Below, piece by piece: positions 15,713 through 24,228 of a stretch of DNA of 31,475 bases. The notes under the pieces were generated by a model that was not told where the DNA came from, did not search any database, and was given only the letters and a program-made list of their open reading frames with translations. Position 1 is the first letter of the stretch; every line of letters begins with the position of its first letter. Position numbers and translations under genes: made by a program. This stretch comes from CAYVCG01 sp964449985 (GTDB taxonomy: Bacteria > Bacillota > Clostridia > Lachnospirales > WRAX01). The stretch lies in assembly GCA_964449985.1 (NCBI GenBank), contig CAYVCG010000019.1, positions 1 through 31,475 on the forward strand, given 5' to 3'.

Positions 15713-16890
15713 CAAAAATATATCTTGACAATGCAGCTACCACACAAGTTGATAAAACCGTTTTTGAAGCTATGAGTAAATATTTCTGCGAAAATTATGG
15801 AAATCCGTCAAGCGTTTATGAAATAGCTAGGGAATCTAAAAAGTGTGTAGAACTCTCTCGCGGAATCATAGCAAAGGCAATAAATGCAGAAGATAATGAG
15901 CTTTTTTTCACTGCATCCGGATCGGAAGCCGACAACTGGGCGATAAAAGGCGTTGCAGACGCCTACTCAGCTAAAGGCAATCATATTATTACGACAAAAA
16001 TAGAGCATCATGCCGTTTTGCATACGTGCGAATATCTTGAATCAAGGGGTTTTGAAATAACTTATCTTCCTGTAAAGGAAAACGGCATAATTGATATAGA
16101 GGATTTAAAAGCGGCAATAAGGCCGACAACGATTTTGATTACGATAATGTTTGCGAACAACGAAATAGGAACATTGCAGCCGATTAAAGAAATAGGCGCG
16201 ACTGCAAGGGAAAAAGGGATTATTTTCCATACCGATGCTGTTCAGGCTTTGGGGCATGTGAAAATCGATGTCAAAGATATGAATATTGATTTGCTCTCTG
16301 TTTCCGCGCATAAGATTTATGGCCCAAAAGGCGTTGGTGCGTTATTTATCCGCAAAGGTGTCAAACTTACGCCGCTGATTCATGGCGGTGCGCAGGAAAG
16401 AAACCGCAGGGCAGGAACTGAAAACGTAGCCGGTATAGTCGGTTTTGCAAAAGCAACGGAACTGGTTATGAAGGATATGGATAGGGAAGTAGAAAGGGAA
16501 ACAAAGCTCAGAAACATGCTGATTGACGGCATTTTAAAAACAATTCCGGAAACAAGGCTTAATGGTGACAGAGATAAACGCCTGCCCGGCAATGTTAATA
16601 TTTCTTTTAGATATATCGAAGGGGAATCAATTCTGTTATCTCTGGAGATGAGAGGAATTTATGCTTCCAGCGGTTCCGCCTGCACGTCTGGCTCTTTGGA
16701 TCCTTCCCACGTGCTTTTATCTATTGGGCTTCCTCATGAAATCGCTCACGGTTCTGTAAGGATGAGCTTGGGTAAATATAACACAGAGGAAGACGTTTTA
16801 AGAGTTCTGGAAGAGTTGCCCAAGATTATTGAAAAATTAAGGCAGATGTCGCCGCTTTTTAAAGCCGATGGTGTCAAACAAATGATTTAA
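15709..16890 (+). CDS. iscS: Cysteine desulfurase, IscS/NifS type
   Basis: This PLP enzyme takes sulfur from L-cysteine as a persulfide and gives it to IscU and to MnmA. Its 393 residues include the PLP lysine K202 in SAHKIYGPKG, the H100-H101 pair that stacks on PLP, and the persulfide cysteine C325 in SSGSACTSGS on the mobile loop. The short loop after C325 puts it in group I (IscS/NifS), not SufS. Start and stop are complete. It overlaps the regulator gene by 4 nt and is followed after 24 nt by the scaffold gene. It is the only desulfurase in the window. Confidence 0.95.
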   Translation: MTKIYLDNAATTQVDKTVFEAMSKYFCENYGNPSSVYEIARESKKCVELSRGIIAKAINAEDNELFFTASGSEADNWAIKGVADAYSAKGNHIITTKIEHHAVLHTCEYLESRGFEITYLPVKENGIIDIEDLKAAIRPTTILITIMFANNEIGTLQPIKEIGATAREKGIIFHTDAVQALGHVKIDVKDMNIDLLSVSAHKIYGPKGVGALFIRKGVKLTPLIHGGAQERNRRAGTENVAGIVGFAKATELVMKDMDREVERETKLRNMLIDGILKTIPETRLNGDRDKRLPGNVNISFRYIEGESILLSLEMRGIYASSGSACTSGSLDPSHVLLSIGLPHEIAHGSVRMSLGKYNTEEDVLRVLEELPKIIEKLRQMSPLFKADGVKQMI

Positions 16891-16914
16891 AAACACGGTA
16901 AAGGAGATAATTTT

Positions 16915-17370
16915 ATGGAATACAGCAAAGAAGTTATGGATCATTTTATGAATCCTCGAAATGTTGGAGAAATAGAGAAAGCAAGCGGAAGCGGGACTGT
17001 CGGTAACGCAAAATGCGGAGATATTATGAAGGTTGATCTTAAAATAGAGGATGGCATCATAATCGATGCAAAATTTAAAACATTTGGCTGTGGAGCAGCT
17101 ATCGCAACAAGCAGTATGGCGACCGAATTGATTATTGGAAAATCCATAGAGGATGCCATGAAAATAACAAACAAAACCGTTATGGAGGCATTAAACGGCC
17201 TTCCTCCTGTAAAAGTGCATTGCTCTTGCCTTGCAGAGGAAGCTGTTCAAGCAGCTCTTTGGGATTATGCTCAGAAAAATGGCATTGTCATAGAGGGGTT
17301 AGAACCTCCAAAAGATGAAGAAGACGGGCATGGGCATTTGGAAGAAGACAGCATTGCTTATAATTCATAG
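16915..17370 (+). CDS. iscU: Fe-S cluster scaffold protein, IscU/NifU N-domain type
   Basis: This scaffold assembles a [2Fe-2S] cluster from IscS sulfur. Its 151 residues carry the three ligand cysteines C34 (AKCGD, with D36), C59 (FGCGAA) and C103 (VHCSCLAEEA). An extra cysteine C105 follows two residues later, where many IscU proteins have another residue. The C-terminal tail after about residue 130 is acidic with histidines (EEDGHGHLEED) and is longer than in E. coli IscU; it may bind metal, but this is inference. The ribosome site is AAAGGAG. The next gene starts 75 nt downstream with no terminator in between. Confidence 0.94.
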   Translation: MEYSKEVMDHFMNPRNVGEIEKASGSGTVGNAKCGDIMKVDLKIEDGIIIDAKFKTFGCGAAIATSSMATELIIGKSIEDAMKITNKTVMEALNGLPPVKVHCSCLAEEAVQAALWDYAQKNGIVIEGLEPPKDEEDGHGHLEEDSIAYNS

Positions 17371-17445
17371 TAACAGCTGTTTTAGCAACTAAGGAATGTA
17401 GTGAAATTATTTTTAGGCCATTTCGCTATAGTGAAGGGAAAAGTT

Positions 17446-18522
17446 ATGGGAAAAAAGATAGTAATAGGAATGTCCGGAGGGGTTGACAGCTCTGTATCGG
17501 CTTATATTTTAAAAAGCCAGGGATACGACGTTATTGGTGTAACAATGCAGGTTTGGCACGATGAGGGGAGCGTAACACAAAAGGATTCTGAAGGCCGTTG
17601 TGGTATTACGGCGGTTGATGATGCACGTGAAGTTGCTGGGATTTTGGGCATAGAGCATCATGTTTTGAATTTTAAAGATATTTTTGATGAAAAGGTCGTT
17701 AAGTATTTTATAAATGAATATTTAAACGGCAAAACGCCAAATCCGTGTATCGTTTGCAACCATTATGTAAAATGGGAAGCTCTCATGAAAAAGGCTAAGG
17801 AAATGGGAGCAGAATATATAGCCACAGGCCATTATGCGCAAGTCCTTACTCATCCGGAAACAGGGCGATATACAATAAAAATGCCGGAGGATGCCTCAAA
17901 GGATCAGACTTATGTGCTATACCGTTTGACTCAGCATCAATTGGAGCATACGTTGATGCCTTTGTGGAATTATAATAAGACGCAGGTGAGAAATATAGCC
18001 GCCGAAATCGGGCTTACGGTTGCTGATAAGCCGGATAGCCAGGAAATTTGTTTTATATCCGACGAAGAAGGATATGTTAATTATATAAAACGCAATTATC
18101 GCGAGGACATACCAGAAGGCAACTTTGTCGATATAAACGGCAATGTGCTTGCAAAGCATAAAGGGATTATTCATTATACGGTTGGTCAAAGAAAAGGCCT
18201 TGGCGTAACATTTGGCAAACCAATGTTTGTTAAGGCAATAAATGCAAAAACGAATGAGGTTGTTTTGTCTGAGCATGATGAATTGTTTTGTTCAAGGGTT
18301 TTTGTTGACGGCATTAATTTTATGGGCATCAGCCAGTTGGATGGTGAGATGCGGGTTATGGGAAAGCTTCGGTATAATCAAAAGCCGTCTCCGTGTACAA
18401 TTAAAATGAACGGAGCATTAATACAATGTGATTTTGATGAGCCACAACGCGCTCCGACGCCTGGCCAGGCAGCCGTTTTTTATGATAACGGTTGCATAGC
18501 CTGCGGAGGCACGATTGTGTAA
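17446..18522 (+). CDS. mnmA: tRNA-specific 2-thiouridylase MnmA
   Basis: MnmA puts sulfur on C2 of the wobble uridine (U34) of Lys, Glu and Gln tRNAs, using ATP and a relayed persulfide from IscS. The start at 17446 gives 358 residues and follows GAAGGGAA. A GTG at 17401 would add 15 residues unlike the family. The PP-loop SGGVDSS is at 10-16. The catalytic cysteines are C101 in NPCIVCN and C202 in DSQEICF, both present. The tRNA-recognition and beta-barrel domains follow, ending with the usual VFYDNGCIACGGTI. It is the last gene of the regulator-iscS-iscU-mnmA unit, so sulfur donor and acceptor are co-expressed. Confidence 0.96.
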   Translation: MGKKIVIGMSGGVDSSVSAYILKSQGYDVIGVTMQVWHDEGSVTQKDSEGRCGITAVDDAREVAGILGIEHHVLNFKDIFDEKVVKYFINEYLNGKTPNPCIVCNHYVKWEALMKKAKEMGAEYIATGHYAQVLTHPETGRYTIKMPEDASKDQTYVLYRLTQHQLEHTLMPLWNYNKTQVRNIAAEIGLTVADKPDSQEICFISDEEGYVNYIKRNYREDIPEGNFVDINGNVLAKHKGIIHYTVGQRKGLGVTFGKPMFVKAINAKTNEVVLSEHDELFCSRVFVDGINFMGISQLDGEMRVMGKLRYNQKPSPCTIKMNGALIQCDFDEPQRAPTPGQAAVFYDNGCIACGGTIV

Positions 18523-18534
18523 TTATGATAAAAT

Positions 18535-18558
18535 GAATGGGGGGATTAAAAAGTCCCC
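18535..18558 (+). repeat. 24-bp direct repeat with hairpin, copy 1
   Basis: The bases GAATGGGGGG followed by ATTAAAAAGTCCCC occur here and again at 18695-18718. Each copy can fold: GGGGGA (18540-18545) pairs with TCCCCC (18554-18559) around an A-rich loop. The two copies bracket palindromic repeat element 1. Confidence 0.85.
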
Positions 18559-18588
18559 CAATGTTCAGGCTGTCGACTATTAATCGAA

Positions 18589-18697
18589 CAATACGGACGC
18601 GCAATGCGCGCCCCTACAGAAATTCCGGTTTTACGCCATTTGTAGGGGCGGCCATTGGCCGTCCGTTAGAAATTTTAATATTTGTCAACATCGTGAA
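18589..18697. repeat. Palindromic repeat element, copy 1 (REP/MITE-like)
   Basis: A 109-bp element, matched by copy 2 at 24229-24328 in the same orientation. The left arm (18593-18618) and right arm (18641-18666) are inverted repeats of 26 bp with 22 matches. The four mismatches fall only in the self-complementary cores, GCGC-AAT-GCGC at left and GGCC-ATT-GGCC at right, so each arm also forms its own small hairpin. The shared ends read CAATACGG and CATCGTGAA. It has no coding capacity. This looks like a non-autonomous mobile or REP-like element. Confidence 0.85.
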
Positions 18698-18718
18698 TGG
18701 GGGGATTAAAAAGTCCCC
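18695..18718 (+). repeat. 24-bp direct repeat with hairpin, copy 2
   Basis: This is an exact copy of 18535-18558. It shares the bases GAA with the end of the palindromic element (18697). Copy 2 is followed by T-rich sequence and so doubles as a likely terminator. Confidence 0.85.
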
Positions 18719-18727
18719 TCATTTTTA
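18699..18727 (+). terminator. Probable terminator of the iscR-iscS-iscU-mnmA operon
   Basis: GGGGGGA pairs with TCCCCTC (one G-T wobble) around TTAAAAAG, followed by ATTTTTAT. It lies after mnmA and just past the end of the convergent PHP gene (18725). It is about 175 bp after the mnmA stop, with the repeat element in between. Confidence 0.5.
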
Positions 18728-19540
18728 TATCTTGATAAATTCCGGCTTGCGTTTTCTAAAAATAGTTACGTATTCAAACCCGGCCTGCTTTAGAAATCCA
18801 TATGCCTTGTCCAGATCCCTGCCGACGTCTTTCGCCTTATGAGCATCAGAGCCGGCTGTTATTATTTCTCCACCAAGTTGTTTATATCGTTTTAGTATAT
18901 CGATATTTGGATAAACGTTTTCTATTCCGTAGCGGTATCCTGATGTGTTAACTTCGATGCCTCTGCCTGTTGAAATCAGCTCAATCAGTATTTTGTCCAA
19001 CGGTTCTTTAAATTCATCATAGCTTATAAACGGATCAGCATACCCGCTATATCTGGAGACATAGTCCAAATGCCCGACAACGCATATTTCAGTTGTTTTT
19101 TTTATGCTTTCAAGCAAATAATCCAAATACGAGTTGTACGCTTCTGTTTTTGTCTTTCCTTCAAAGAAGTTATCAAAATAAAAATCCTTTCCATACATAT
19201 CATGCACAGATCCGATAACAAAATCAAAATCATAAGCGTTTACAAAGCCTGCTATATTGTCAGCAAGCTCAGGCCCCAAAGCTACTTCGACCCCAAACAT
19301 TATATTTAAGTCATCGCTGTATTTTTCTTTAAGGCGCACTAATTCATTATAATACAGCCGATAATTAATTTGGCACGGATATGGAAGATCAGGGTAGACA
19401 TAGTCATAATGATCTGTAAATACAATTTCTTTAAGCCCGAGGTTTTTTGCACTTATTATCATATGCTCCATAGCATCGTCTGCATCATGAGAAAAATTTG
19501 TATGTATATGATAGTCGTATGTTGCTAAAATAGGTATCAC
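18725..19540 (-). CDS. hisK: PHP-domain histidinol-phosphatase (HisK/HisJ family)
   Basis: This metal-dependent phosphatase should convert histidinol phosphate to histidinol in histidine synthesis. Its 271 residues carry the PHP motifs in order: HIH (H11, H13) with H18, FTDHYD (D43, H44), GVE (E85), GSVHD (H113), GHLDY and GSDAH near 235, which bind a trinuclear metal site. The start is GTG at 19540; no ATG is available before the first metal-binding HIH, so GTG is required. It stands alone with a promoter divergent from purH; no other his-operon gene is adjacent, although hisC lies 5 kb away. Another phosphoesterase activity of the PHP family cannot be excluded. Confidence 0.85.
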   Translation of the reverse strand: MIPILATYDYHIHTNFSHDADDAMEHMIISAKNLGLKEIVFTDHYDYVYPDLPYPCQINYRLYYNELVRLKEKYSDDLNIMFGVEVALGPELADNIAGFVNAYDFDFVIGSVHDMYGKDFYFDNFFEGKTKTEAYNSYLDYLLESIKKTTEICVVGHLDYVSRYSGYADPFISYDEFKEPLDKILIELISTGRGIEVNTSGYRYGIENVYPNIDILKRYKQLGGEIITAGSDAHKAKDVGRDLDKAYGFLKQAGFEYVTIFRKRKPEFIKI

Positions 19541-19570
19541 TCCACTCTTATCAAAAAAAATCTATGTTTG

Positions 19571-19599
19571 ATAATATCATGTTTTTAGCAGCAAGTAAA
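19571..19599 (-). promoter_or_regulatory. Promoter of the PHP phosphatase gene
   Basis: On the minus strand TTTACT (19599-19594), 17 bp, TATTAT (19576-19571) with TGA just before it, an extended -10. It is divergent from the purH promoter 30 bp away, so the two genes may share control. Confidence 0.55.
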
Positions 19600-19625
19600 G
19601 AGTAGGCTGTTTTTGTCATATTTAA

Positions 19626-19654
19626 TTGACGATATAATTATTTTGTGTTATCAT
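19626..19654 (+). promoter_or_regulatory. Promoter of purH
   Basis: TTGACG (19626-19631), 17-bp spacer, TATCAT (19649-19654), about 35 bp before the purH start. No purine riboswitch aptamer is recognisable in the short leader. Confidence 0.65.
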
Positions 19655-19689
19655 TTCAACATATTTTTAAAATATGAGGGGTCTTGAAC

Positions 19690-21246
19690 ATGAAAAAAGC
19701 ATTGATTAGCGTATCGGATAAAATCGGTATTATTGAGTTTGCAAAAGCTCTTTGTGAAAATGGTTTCGAAATAATCTCGACAGGCGGAACGCATAAGGCT
19801 TTGGAGGATGCCGGTATCGCTGTTACTGGTGTTTCTGATGTGACCGGCTTTCCGGAATGTCTTGACGGAAGAGTGAAAACGCTGCATCCAAAAATCCACG
19901 GCGGTATACTTGCAATGCGCTCAAATTCCGAGCATATGCGCCAAATAGGCGAGCTTGGCATTGAGCCTATAGACTTGATTGTTGTTAACCTTTACCCGTT
20001 TAAAGAAACTATTTTAAAGGAAAACGTAGCATTGGATGTTGCTATTGAAAATATTGATATTGGCGGGCCAACAATGCTTCGCGCAGCAGCAAAAAATTAT
20101 CAGAATGTTAGCGTTGTGACTGATCCTGTTGATTATGAAAAGGTGCTTTCAGAGATAAAACAAAATGGAAGCGTTAGCGCTGAAACGAATTTCTATCTTG
20201 CTGCAAAAGTGTTTATGCACACCGCTCATTATGACAGCTTAATCGCTTCATATTTAAAAGATAAGGCAGGCATAGAGCAATATCCTCAAACACTAAACTT
20301 TACTTATGAAAAGGTTCAAGAGATGCGCTACGGCGAAAACCCGCATCAAACCGCTGCTTTCTATAAAGAGGTTGGAAACACGAAAGGTATGCTGACGGAT
20401 ATAGTCCAGCTTCACGGAAAAGAACTTTCTTTTAACAATATTAATGATACTAATGGCGCGTTAGAGCTGTTGAAGGAATATTCGGAGCCTACTATTGTTG
20501 CTTGCAAGCATTCTAATCCATGCGGTGTTGGCTCGGCAGACACTGTTTACGAAGCTTATATGAAAGCGTATAACGCGGACCCTGTTTCAATTTTTGGCGG
20601 TATAGTTGTTTGCAACAGAGAGATTGATGAAGCAACAGCAAAAGAAATAAACAAAATATTTATTGAAATAATACTTGCGCCGTCATTCTCTGATGATGCG
20701 TTGGAAGTGTTGAAAACAAAGAAGAATATAAGAATATTAAAATTAGAAAATGTTGAGCAAAAACAGCCAGAAGGCGCGTTGGACTTTAAGAAGGTTTCCG
20801 GCGGTTTGCTTGTTCAAGGAATTGATAATTGTTTAATGCCGGACACTGAGTTTACATGCGTGACAAAGCGCCAACCAACTAATGAGGAAATTGAGGACAT
20901 GCTGTTTACTTGGAAGGTCGTAAAATATGTTAAATCAAACGGTATAGCTATCGGAAAAGACAAACAGTCTGTCGGTATTGGGCCGGGGCAGGTTAACAGG
21001 ATTTGGGCTTGCAAGCAAGCTATTGAGCATGGAACCGAGTTCTTGGGTGCAGATGCTTTAAAAGGCGCTGTGTTGGCATCCGATGCTTATTTCCCATTCC
21101 CGGATTGTGTGGAAGCGGCTGCGCAGGCAGGCATAACCGCTATTATTCAGCCCGGTGGATCAATTAATGATAAAGATTCTATAGAGGCTTGCGACAAATA
21201 CGGAATCGCCATGGTATTTACTGAAATGAGGCATTTCAGACATTAA
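19690..21246 (+). CDS. purH: Bifunctional AICAR formyltransferase / IMP cyclohydrolase
   Basis: PurH does the last two steps of IMP synthesis: formylation of AICAR with 10-formyl-THF, then ring closure. The start at ATG 19690 (518 residues) follows GAGGGG at 8 nt; an upstream TTG (19684) is too close to it. The cyclohydrolase (MGS-like) domain is about 1-135 with STGGTHKAL and GRVKTLHPKIHGGIL. The transformylase domain follows, with RYGENPHQ and the catalytic K273-H274 in CKHSNPCG. It ends EMRHFRH, the normal family terminus. It is a single-gene unit with its own promoter and terminator rather than part of a pur cluster. Confidence 0.97.
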   Translation: MKKALISVSDKIGIIEFAKALCENGFEIISTGGTHKALEDAGIAVTGVSDVTGFPECLDGRVKTLHPKIHGGILAMRSNSEHMRQIGELGIEPIDLIVVNLYPFKETILKENVALDVAIENIDIGGPTMLRAAAKNYQNVSVVTDPVDYEKVLSEIKQNGSVSAETNFYLAAKVFMHTAHYDSLIASYLKDKAGIEQYPQTLNFTYEKVQEMRYGENPHQTAAFYKEVGNTKGMLTDIVQLHGKELSFNNINDTNGALELLKEYSEPTIVACKHSNPCGVGSADTVYEAYMKAYNADPVSIFGGIVVCNREIDEATAKEINKIFIEIILAPSFSDDALEVLKTKKNIRILKLENVEQKQPEGALDFKKVSGGLLVQGIDNCLMPDTEFTCVTKRQPTNEEIEDMLFTWKVVKYVKSNGIAIGKDKQSVGIGPGQVNRIWACKQAIEHGTEFLGADALKGAVLASDAYFPFPDCVEAAAQAGITAIIQPGGSINDKDSIEACDKYGIAMVFTEMRHFRH

Positions 21247-21272
21247 TAGCACTTAATGCAATGCAAATTTTA

Positions 21273-21325
21273 TTAGCATTAAAAAGGGCGGGATGCAATA
21301 AGCACCAGCCCTTTTTTGATGCTAA
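21273..21325. terminator. Strong bidirectional terminator between purH and the aro operon
   Basis: TTAGCAT (21273-21279) and AAAAAGGGC (21281-21289) pair with GCCCTTTTT (21308-21316) and ATGCTAA (21319-21325). The stem has A-runs on one side and T-runs on the other, so it works for both strands between the convergent purH and VOC genes. Confidence 0.85.
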
Positions 21326-21328
21326 CTC

Positions 21329-21751
21329 TTATTCATTTCTATCATAGTGCAAAATCTGCCAAATCAAACCGAATTTATCTGTAACCATACCATATAGATC
21401 GCTGTAGAAGGTTTTTTGAAGCTCCATCTCGACTTTTCCGTCTGCCTTTAATTCGTTATACAGTCTTTTAACTTCTTCAATGTCATTAACGCTTATTGTT
21501 GGCGTGATGTTATTGCCCTTTATAAGTGGCATTCCTGAAGGCATGTCCATAAACATGGCGGTTAGGTTTCCTATTTGAACGTCTGCATACATAACCCTAT
21601 CTTTATCAGATTCCGGCAGGGCATAGTTGGGATCAGGAGGCGCTTGCTCATAGGTCATTAGGCTTTTAACCTCTGATTTGAATACCTTTGCATAGAATTC
21701 TACAGCTTCACGACAGTTGCCATCAAAATTAATGAATACTTCGAATTTCAT
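21329..21751 (-). CDS. VOC/glyoxalase-fold protein, PhnB-like
   Basis: This is a small vicinal-oxygen-chelate fold protein of unknown substrate. Its 140 residues start MKFEVFINFDGNCREAVEFY and end FGLIWQILHYDRNE, a pattern typical of the PhnB/YjdN (3-demethylubiquinone methyltransferase-like) group, which mostly lack a proven enzyme activity. The family can be antibiotic-binding or dioxygenase-like; nothing here picks one. The ribosome site AAAGGAG decides the ATG. It follows aroA by 48 nt on the same strand without a clear promoter or terminator between, so it probably ends the hisC-tyrA-aroA transcript, just before the strong terminator. Confidence 0.8.
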   Translation of the reverse strand: MKFEVFINFDGNCREAVEFYAKVFKSEVKSLMTYEQAPPDPNYALPESDKDRVMYADVQIGNLTAMFMDMPSGMPLIKGNNITPTISVNDIEEVKRLYNELKADGKVEMELQKTFYSDLYGMVTDKFGLIWQILHYDRNE

Positions 21752-21799
21752 TTTAACCGCTCCTTTTGGATTTTTAGCTTATTCTGGCTATTGTAACTA

Positions 21800-23077
21800 T
21801 CATAAATTACTTATAATATCCCAAAACCCGGGGAATGAAATATCCGTGCATTCAGCCCCTGTTATTTTCGTGCTTCCTTCTGCCCTCAAGGCGGCTATAG
21901 CAAGGCTCATAGCGACTCTGTGGTCGTTATGACTTTCCACATTCGCGCCTTTTAACAAATGTCCTCCGGTTATAATCATGCCGTCATCTGTCTCAGTTAT
22001 CTGAGCGCCAAGTTTTCCTAGTTCTTCAGACATTGTTTTTATTCTGTTGGATTCTTTAACCTTTAACTCTGCCGCATCCTTTATAATCGTTTTACCTTTT
22101 GCAAACAAAGCAGCTACTGATAAAACAGGTATTTCGTCAATCATTTTAGGTATAATGCTACCCCCGATAGTTATGCCTTTCAGTTCCGACGATTTAACCT
22201 CTATATCAGCGACAGGCTCTCCGCTTTCTGCTCTTTCGTTTAGGAGGGATATATTTCCACCCATTTCTTTAAGGGCAGTGATAATGCCTATTCTTGTTTC
22301 GTTTACGCCGATGTTTTCAATAATAATATGGGAATCGGGCAGGATAAGCGCAGCAACAATCAAAAACGCTGCCGAAGAGATATCGCCGGGGATTTTTATG
22401 TTTTTAGCAAATAGCTGCTTAACAGGGCGGCTGATTATTGTGTTTCCGTTTGTTTCTATATTTGCGCCAAGATGATTGAGCATGATTTCTGTATGGTCTC
22501 TTGTCTTTTCAGGCTCAATTATCGTCGTTTCCGATTCAGCAAAAAGGCTTGCAAGCAATATCGCCGATTTTACCTGAGCGCTGGCAACAGGAAGCTCATA
22601 CGTTATGCCTTTTAATTTGGAGGGGTTAATCGTCAGCGGGGCAAAGCTTTTGCTATTTGCGCCGAAAATTTTGGCTCCCATTTGCCTGAGGGGAGTGATC
22701 ACGCGATCCATAGGGCGTTTTTGTATTGAACTATCTCCCGTAATTTCGCAGGAGAAGGGTTGACCTGATAAAATTCCGGACATCAGGCGAACTGTTGTTC
22801 CGCTGTTGCCTGCATATAAAACGCCAGACGGTTTTGATAAGCCGTTAAGCCCCTTGCCATAAACGGTCACCTTTGTTCCGTTTTGTTCAATGTTTATACC
22901 AAGATTTCTGAAACAATCTATTGTAGAAAGACAATCTTCTCCAGTTAAAAAGCCGTCTATTTCAGCTGTTCCTTCCGCTAAGGCAGAAAACATAACTGCC
23001 CTGTGGGAAATCGACTTATCGCCGGGAACTGTGAACCGTCCGTTTATACTTTTTCTTGGAAAAACTTCTGTATTCAT
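21800..23077 (-). CDS. aroA: 3-phosphoshikimate 1-carboxyvinyltransferase (EPSP synthase)
   Basis: AroA joins PEP to shikimate-3-phosphate in the chorismate pathway. The start at ATG 23077 gives 425 residues; a TTG at 23086 adds only three. Motifs are GDKS (19-22), SAQVK (166-170), RDHTE (193-197) and NETR (259-262), the four that define class II EPSP synthases, so low glyphosate sensitivity is expected from family knowledge. The GNSGTT loop (90-95) keeps the glycine equivalent to E. coli G96, unlike CP4, so sensitivity is not settled by sequence. It follows tyrA by 25 nt, as in Bacillus-type aromatic operons. Confidence 0.95.
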   Translation of the reverse strand: MNTEVFPRKSINGRFTVPGDKSISHRAVMFSALAEGTAEIDGFLTGEDCLSTIDCFRNLGINIEQNGTKVTVYGKGLNGLSKPSGVLYAGNSGTTVRLMSGILSGQPFSCEITGDSSIQKRPMDRVITPLRQMGAKIFGANSKSFAPLTINPSKLKGITYELPVASAQVKSAILLASLFAESETTIIEPEKTRDHTEIMLNHLGANIETNGNTIISRPVKQLFAKNIKIPGDISSAAFLIVAALILPDSHIIIENIGVNETRIGIITALKEMGGNISLLNERAESGEPVADIEVKSSELKGITIGGSIIPKMIDEIPVLSVAALFAKGKTIIKDAAELKVKESNRIKTMSEELGKLGAQITETDDGMIITGGHLLKGANVESHNDHRVAMSLAIAALRAEGSTKITGAECTDISFPGFWDIISNL

Positions 23078-23102
23078 TATTAACAACCCATTTCATAACA
23101 AA

Positions 23103-24191
23103 CTAGTTTATATAAACGGAATAGTTCATGTTCCGCAATATATCAACGCTTTTTTTCATTTCATCTTCTTTACCAAAGGTTATTTGCAAAGCTCCCGCCT
23201 GATGTTCGCGGTTGTTTATTATACCGATGTTCTTTATATTAATGCTATTAACGCTAAGCAAAGTTGCTATTGTTGCAATACTTCCGGGTTTATCGACGAC
23301 ATCAACGTTGATATTATACGTCTTGAAATAATTGTTAGAGCTTCTGGAATCAAAGGAGTCCCTATATTCTCGCGCTGATTTAAACATATCCCATAAAGCA
23401 TTTCCGTTTTTGCTTTTTATATATTGCTCAAAGCCGTTTAACTGATCCTTAAAAACGCTGATTAGGTTCAGAATCTCCATATCGTTTTCCATGCATATGT
23501 TTTGCCACATATCGCTGTCCGACGAAGCAATTCTTGTTATATCTTTAAATCCTCCGGCTGCTATGGTATGCATGTTTTGCTCCGCATCGTCCGAATGCGC
23601 CACAGTGTTAACTAGGCTCGCTGCAATAACGTGTGGCAGATGGCTCACGGCAGCAACGATATGGTCGTGCCTTTTTGCATCCACAATGACGGGTATAGCA
23701 CCAATCTTTAAAACAACATCTTTAAGGCTTTCAACTTGTTTATCAGTATTATACTCCGACGGTGTTATAAGATAAAAAGCGTTTTCAAACAAGAATTCGG
23801 TCGATGCACCATAGCCGGATTTTTCAGAGCCAGCCATGGGATGCCCACCAACGAAATTCCTAACGCCTAGAGCAGTTGCCGCTTCAACGATAGTTGCTTT
23901 AGTGCTTCCCACGTCTGTAATTATGCAAGAAGCAGGGGTTCTTTTTGATATTTCAGCCAATAGTTCAATAGCTCTTGTAACAGGCGTACAAATAAAAACG
24001 ATATCACAATCAAAATCGATATCGTTTAAATTCGTCCAATAGTTATCAATAACGTTTTCATCCAAGGCAAGTTTTAGGGAAGTTTCGTTTCTGCCAAAAG
24101 CAGTTATGCGCGTAAAACCGGCCTTCTGTTTTAAAGCCTTTGCAAGGGAGCCGCCTATGAGGCCAAGCCCGATAATGCAAGCGGTTTTCAT
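23103..24191 (-). CDS. tyrA: Prephenate dehydrogenase with C-terminal ACT domain
   Basis: The enzyme converts prephenate to 4-hydroxyphenylpyruvate on the tyrosine branch. It starts at ATG 24191 (362 residues); the open frame continues upstream into repeat element 2 and that part is not coding. The NAD(P) fold begins CIIGLGLIGGSLAKAL (GxGxxG at 8-13). The prephenate site contains GGHPMAGSEKSG with the expected catalytic histidine, and VSHLPHVIA follows. About residues 290-362 form an ACT domain (NINVDVVDKPGSIATIA), which suggests feedback control by tyrosine. It lies between hisC and aroA on the same strand. Confidence 0.94.
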   Translation of the reverse strand: MKTACIIGLGLIGGSLAKALKQKAGFTRITAFGRNETSLKLALDENVIDNYWTNLNDIDFDCDIVFICTPVTRAIELLAEISKRTPASCIITDVGSTKATIVEAATALGVRNFVGGHPMAGSEKSGYGASTEFLFENAFYLITPSEYNTDKQVESLKDVVLKIGAIPVIVDAKRHDHIVAAVSHLPHVIAASLVNTVAHSDDAEQNMHTIAAGGFKDITRIASSDSDMWQNICMENDMEILNLISVFKDQLNGFEQYIKSKNGNALWDMFKSAREYRDSFDSRSSNNYFKTYNINVDVVDKPGSIATIATLLSVNSINIKNIGIINNREHQAGALQITFGKEDEMKKSVDILRNMNYSVYIN

Positions 24192-24228
24192 AAATAATGC
24201 CACCAATCTGTTGCTAGAATAAAAAGAC

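Noticed and set aside
17401..17445. GTG start and 15-residue extension of MnmA
   Set aside because: ATG 17446 has GAAGGGAA upstream and gives the normal MnmA N-terminus.
18537..18842. A 101-residue plus-strand frame covering repeat element 1
   Set aside because: It runs through the palindromic repeat and into antisense of the PHP gene; no ribosome site and no protein-like composition.
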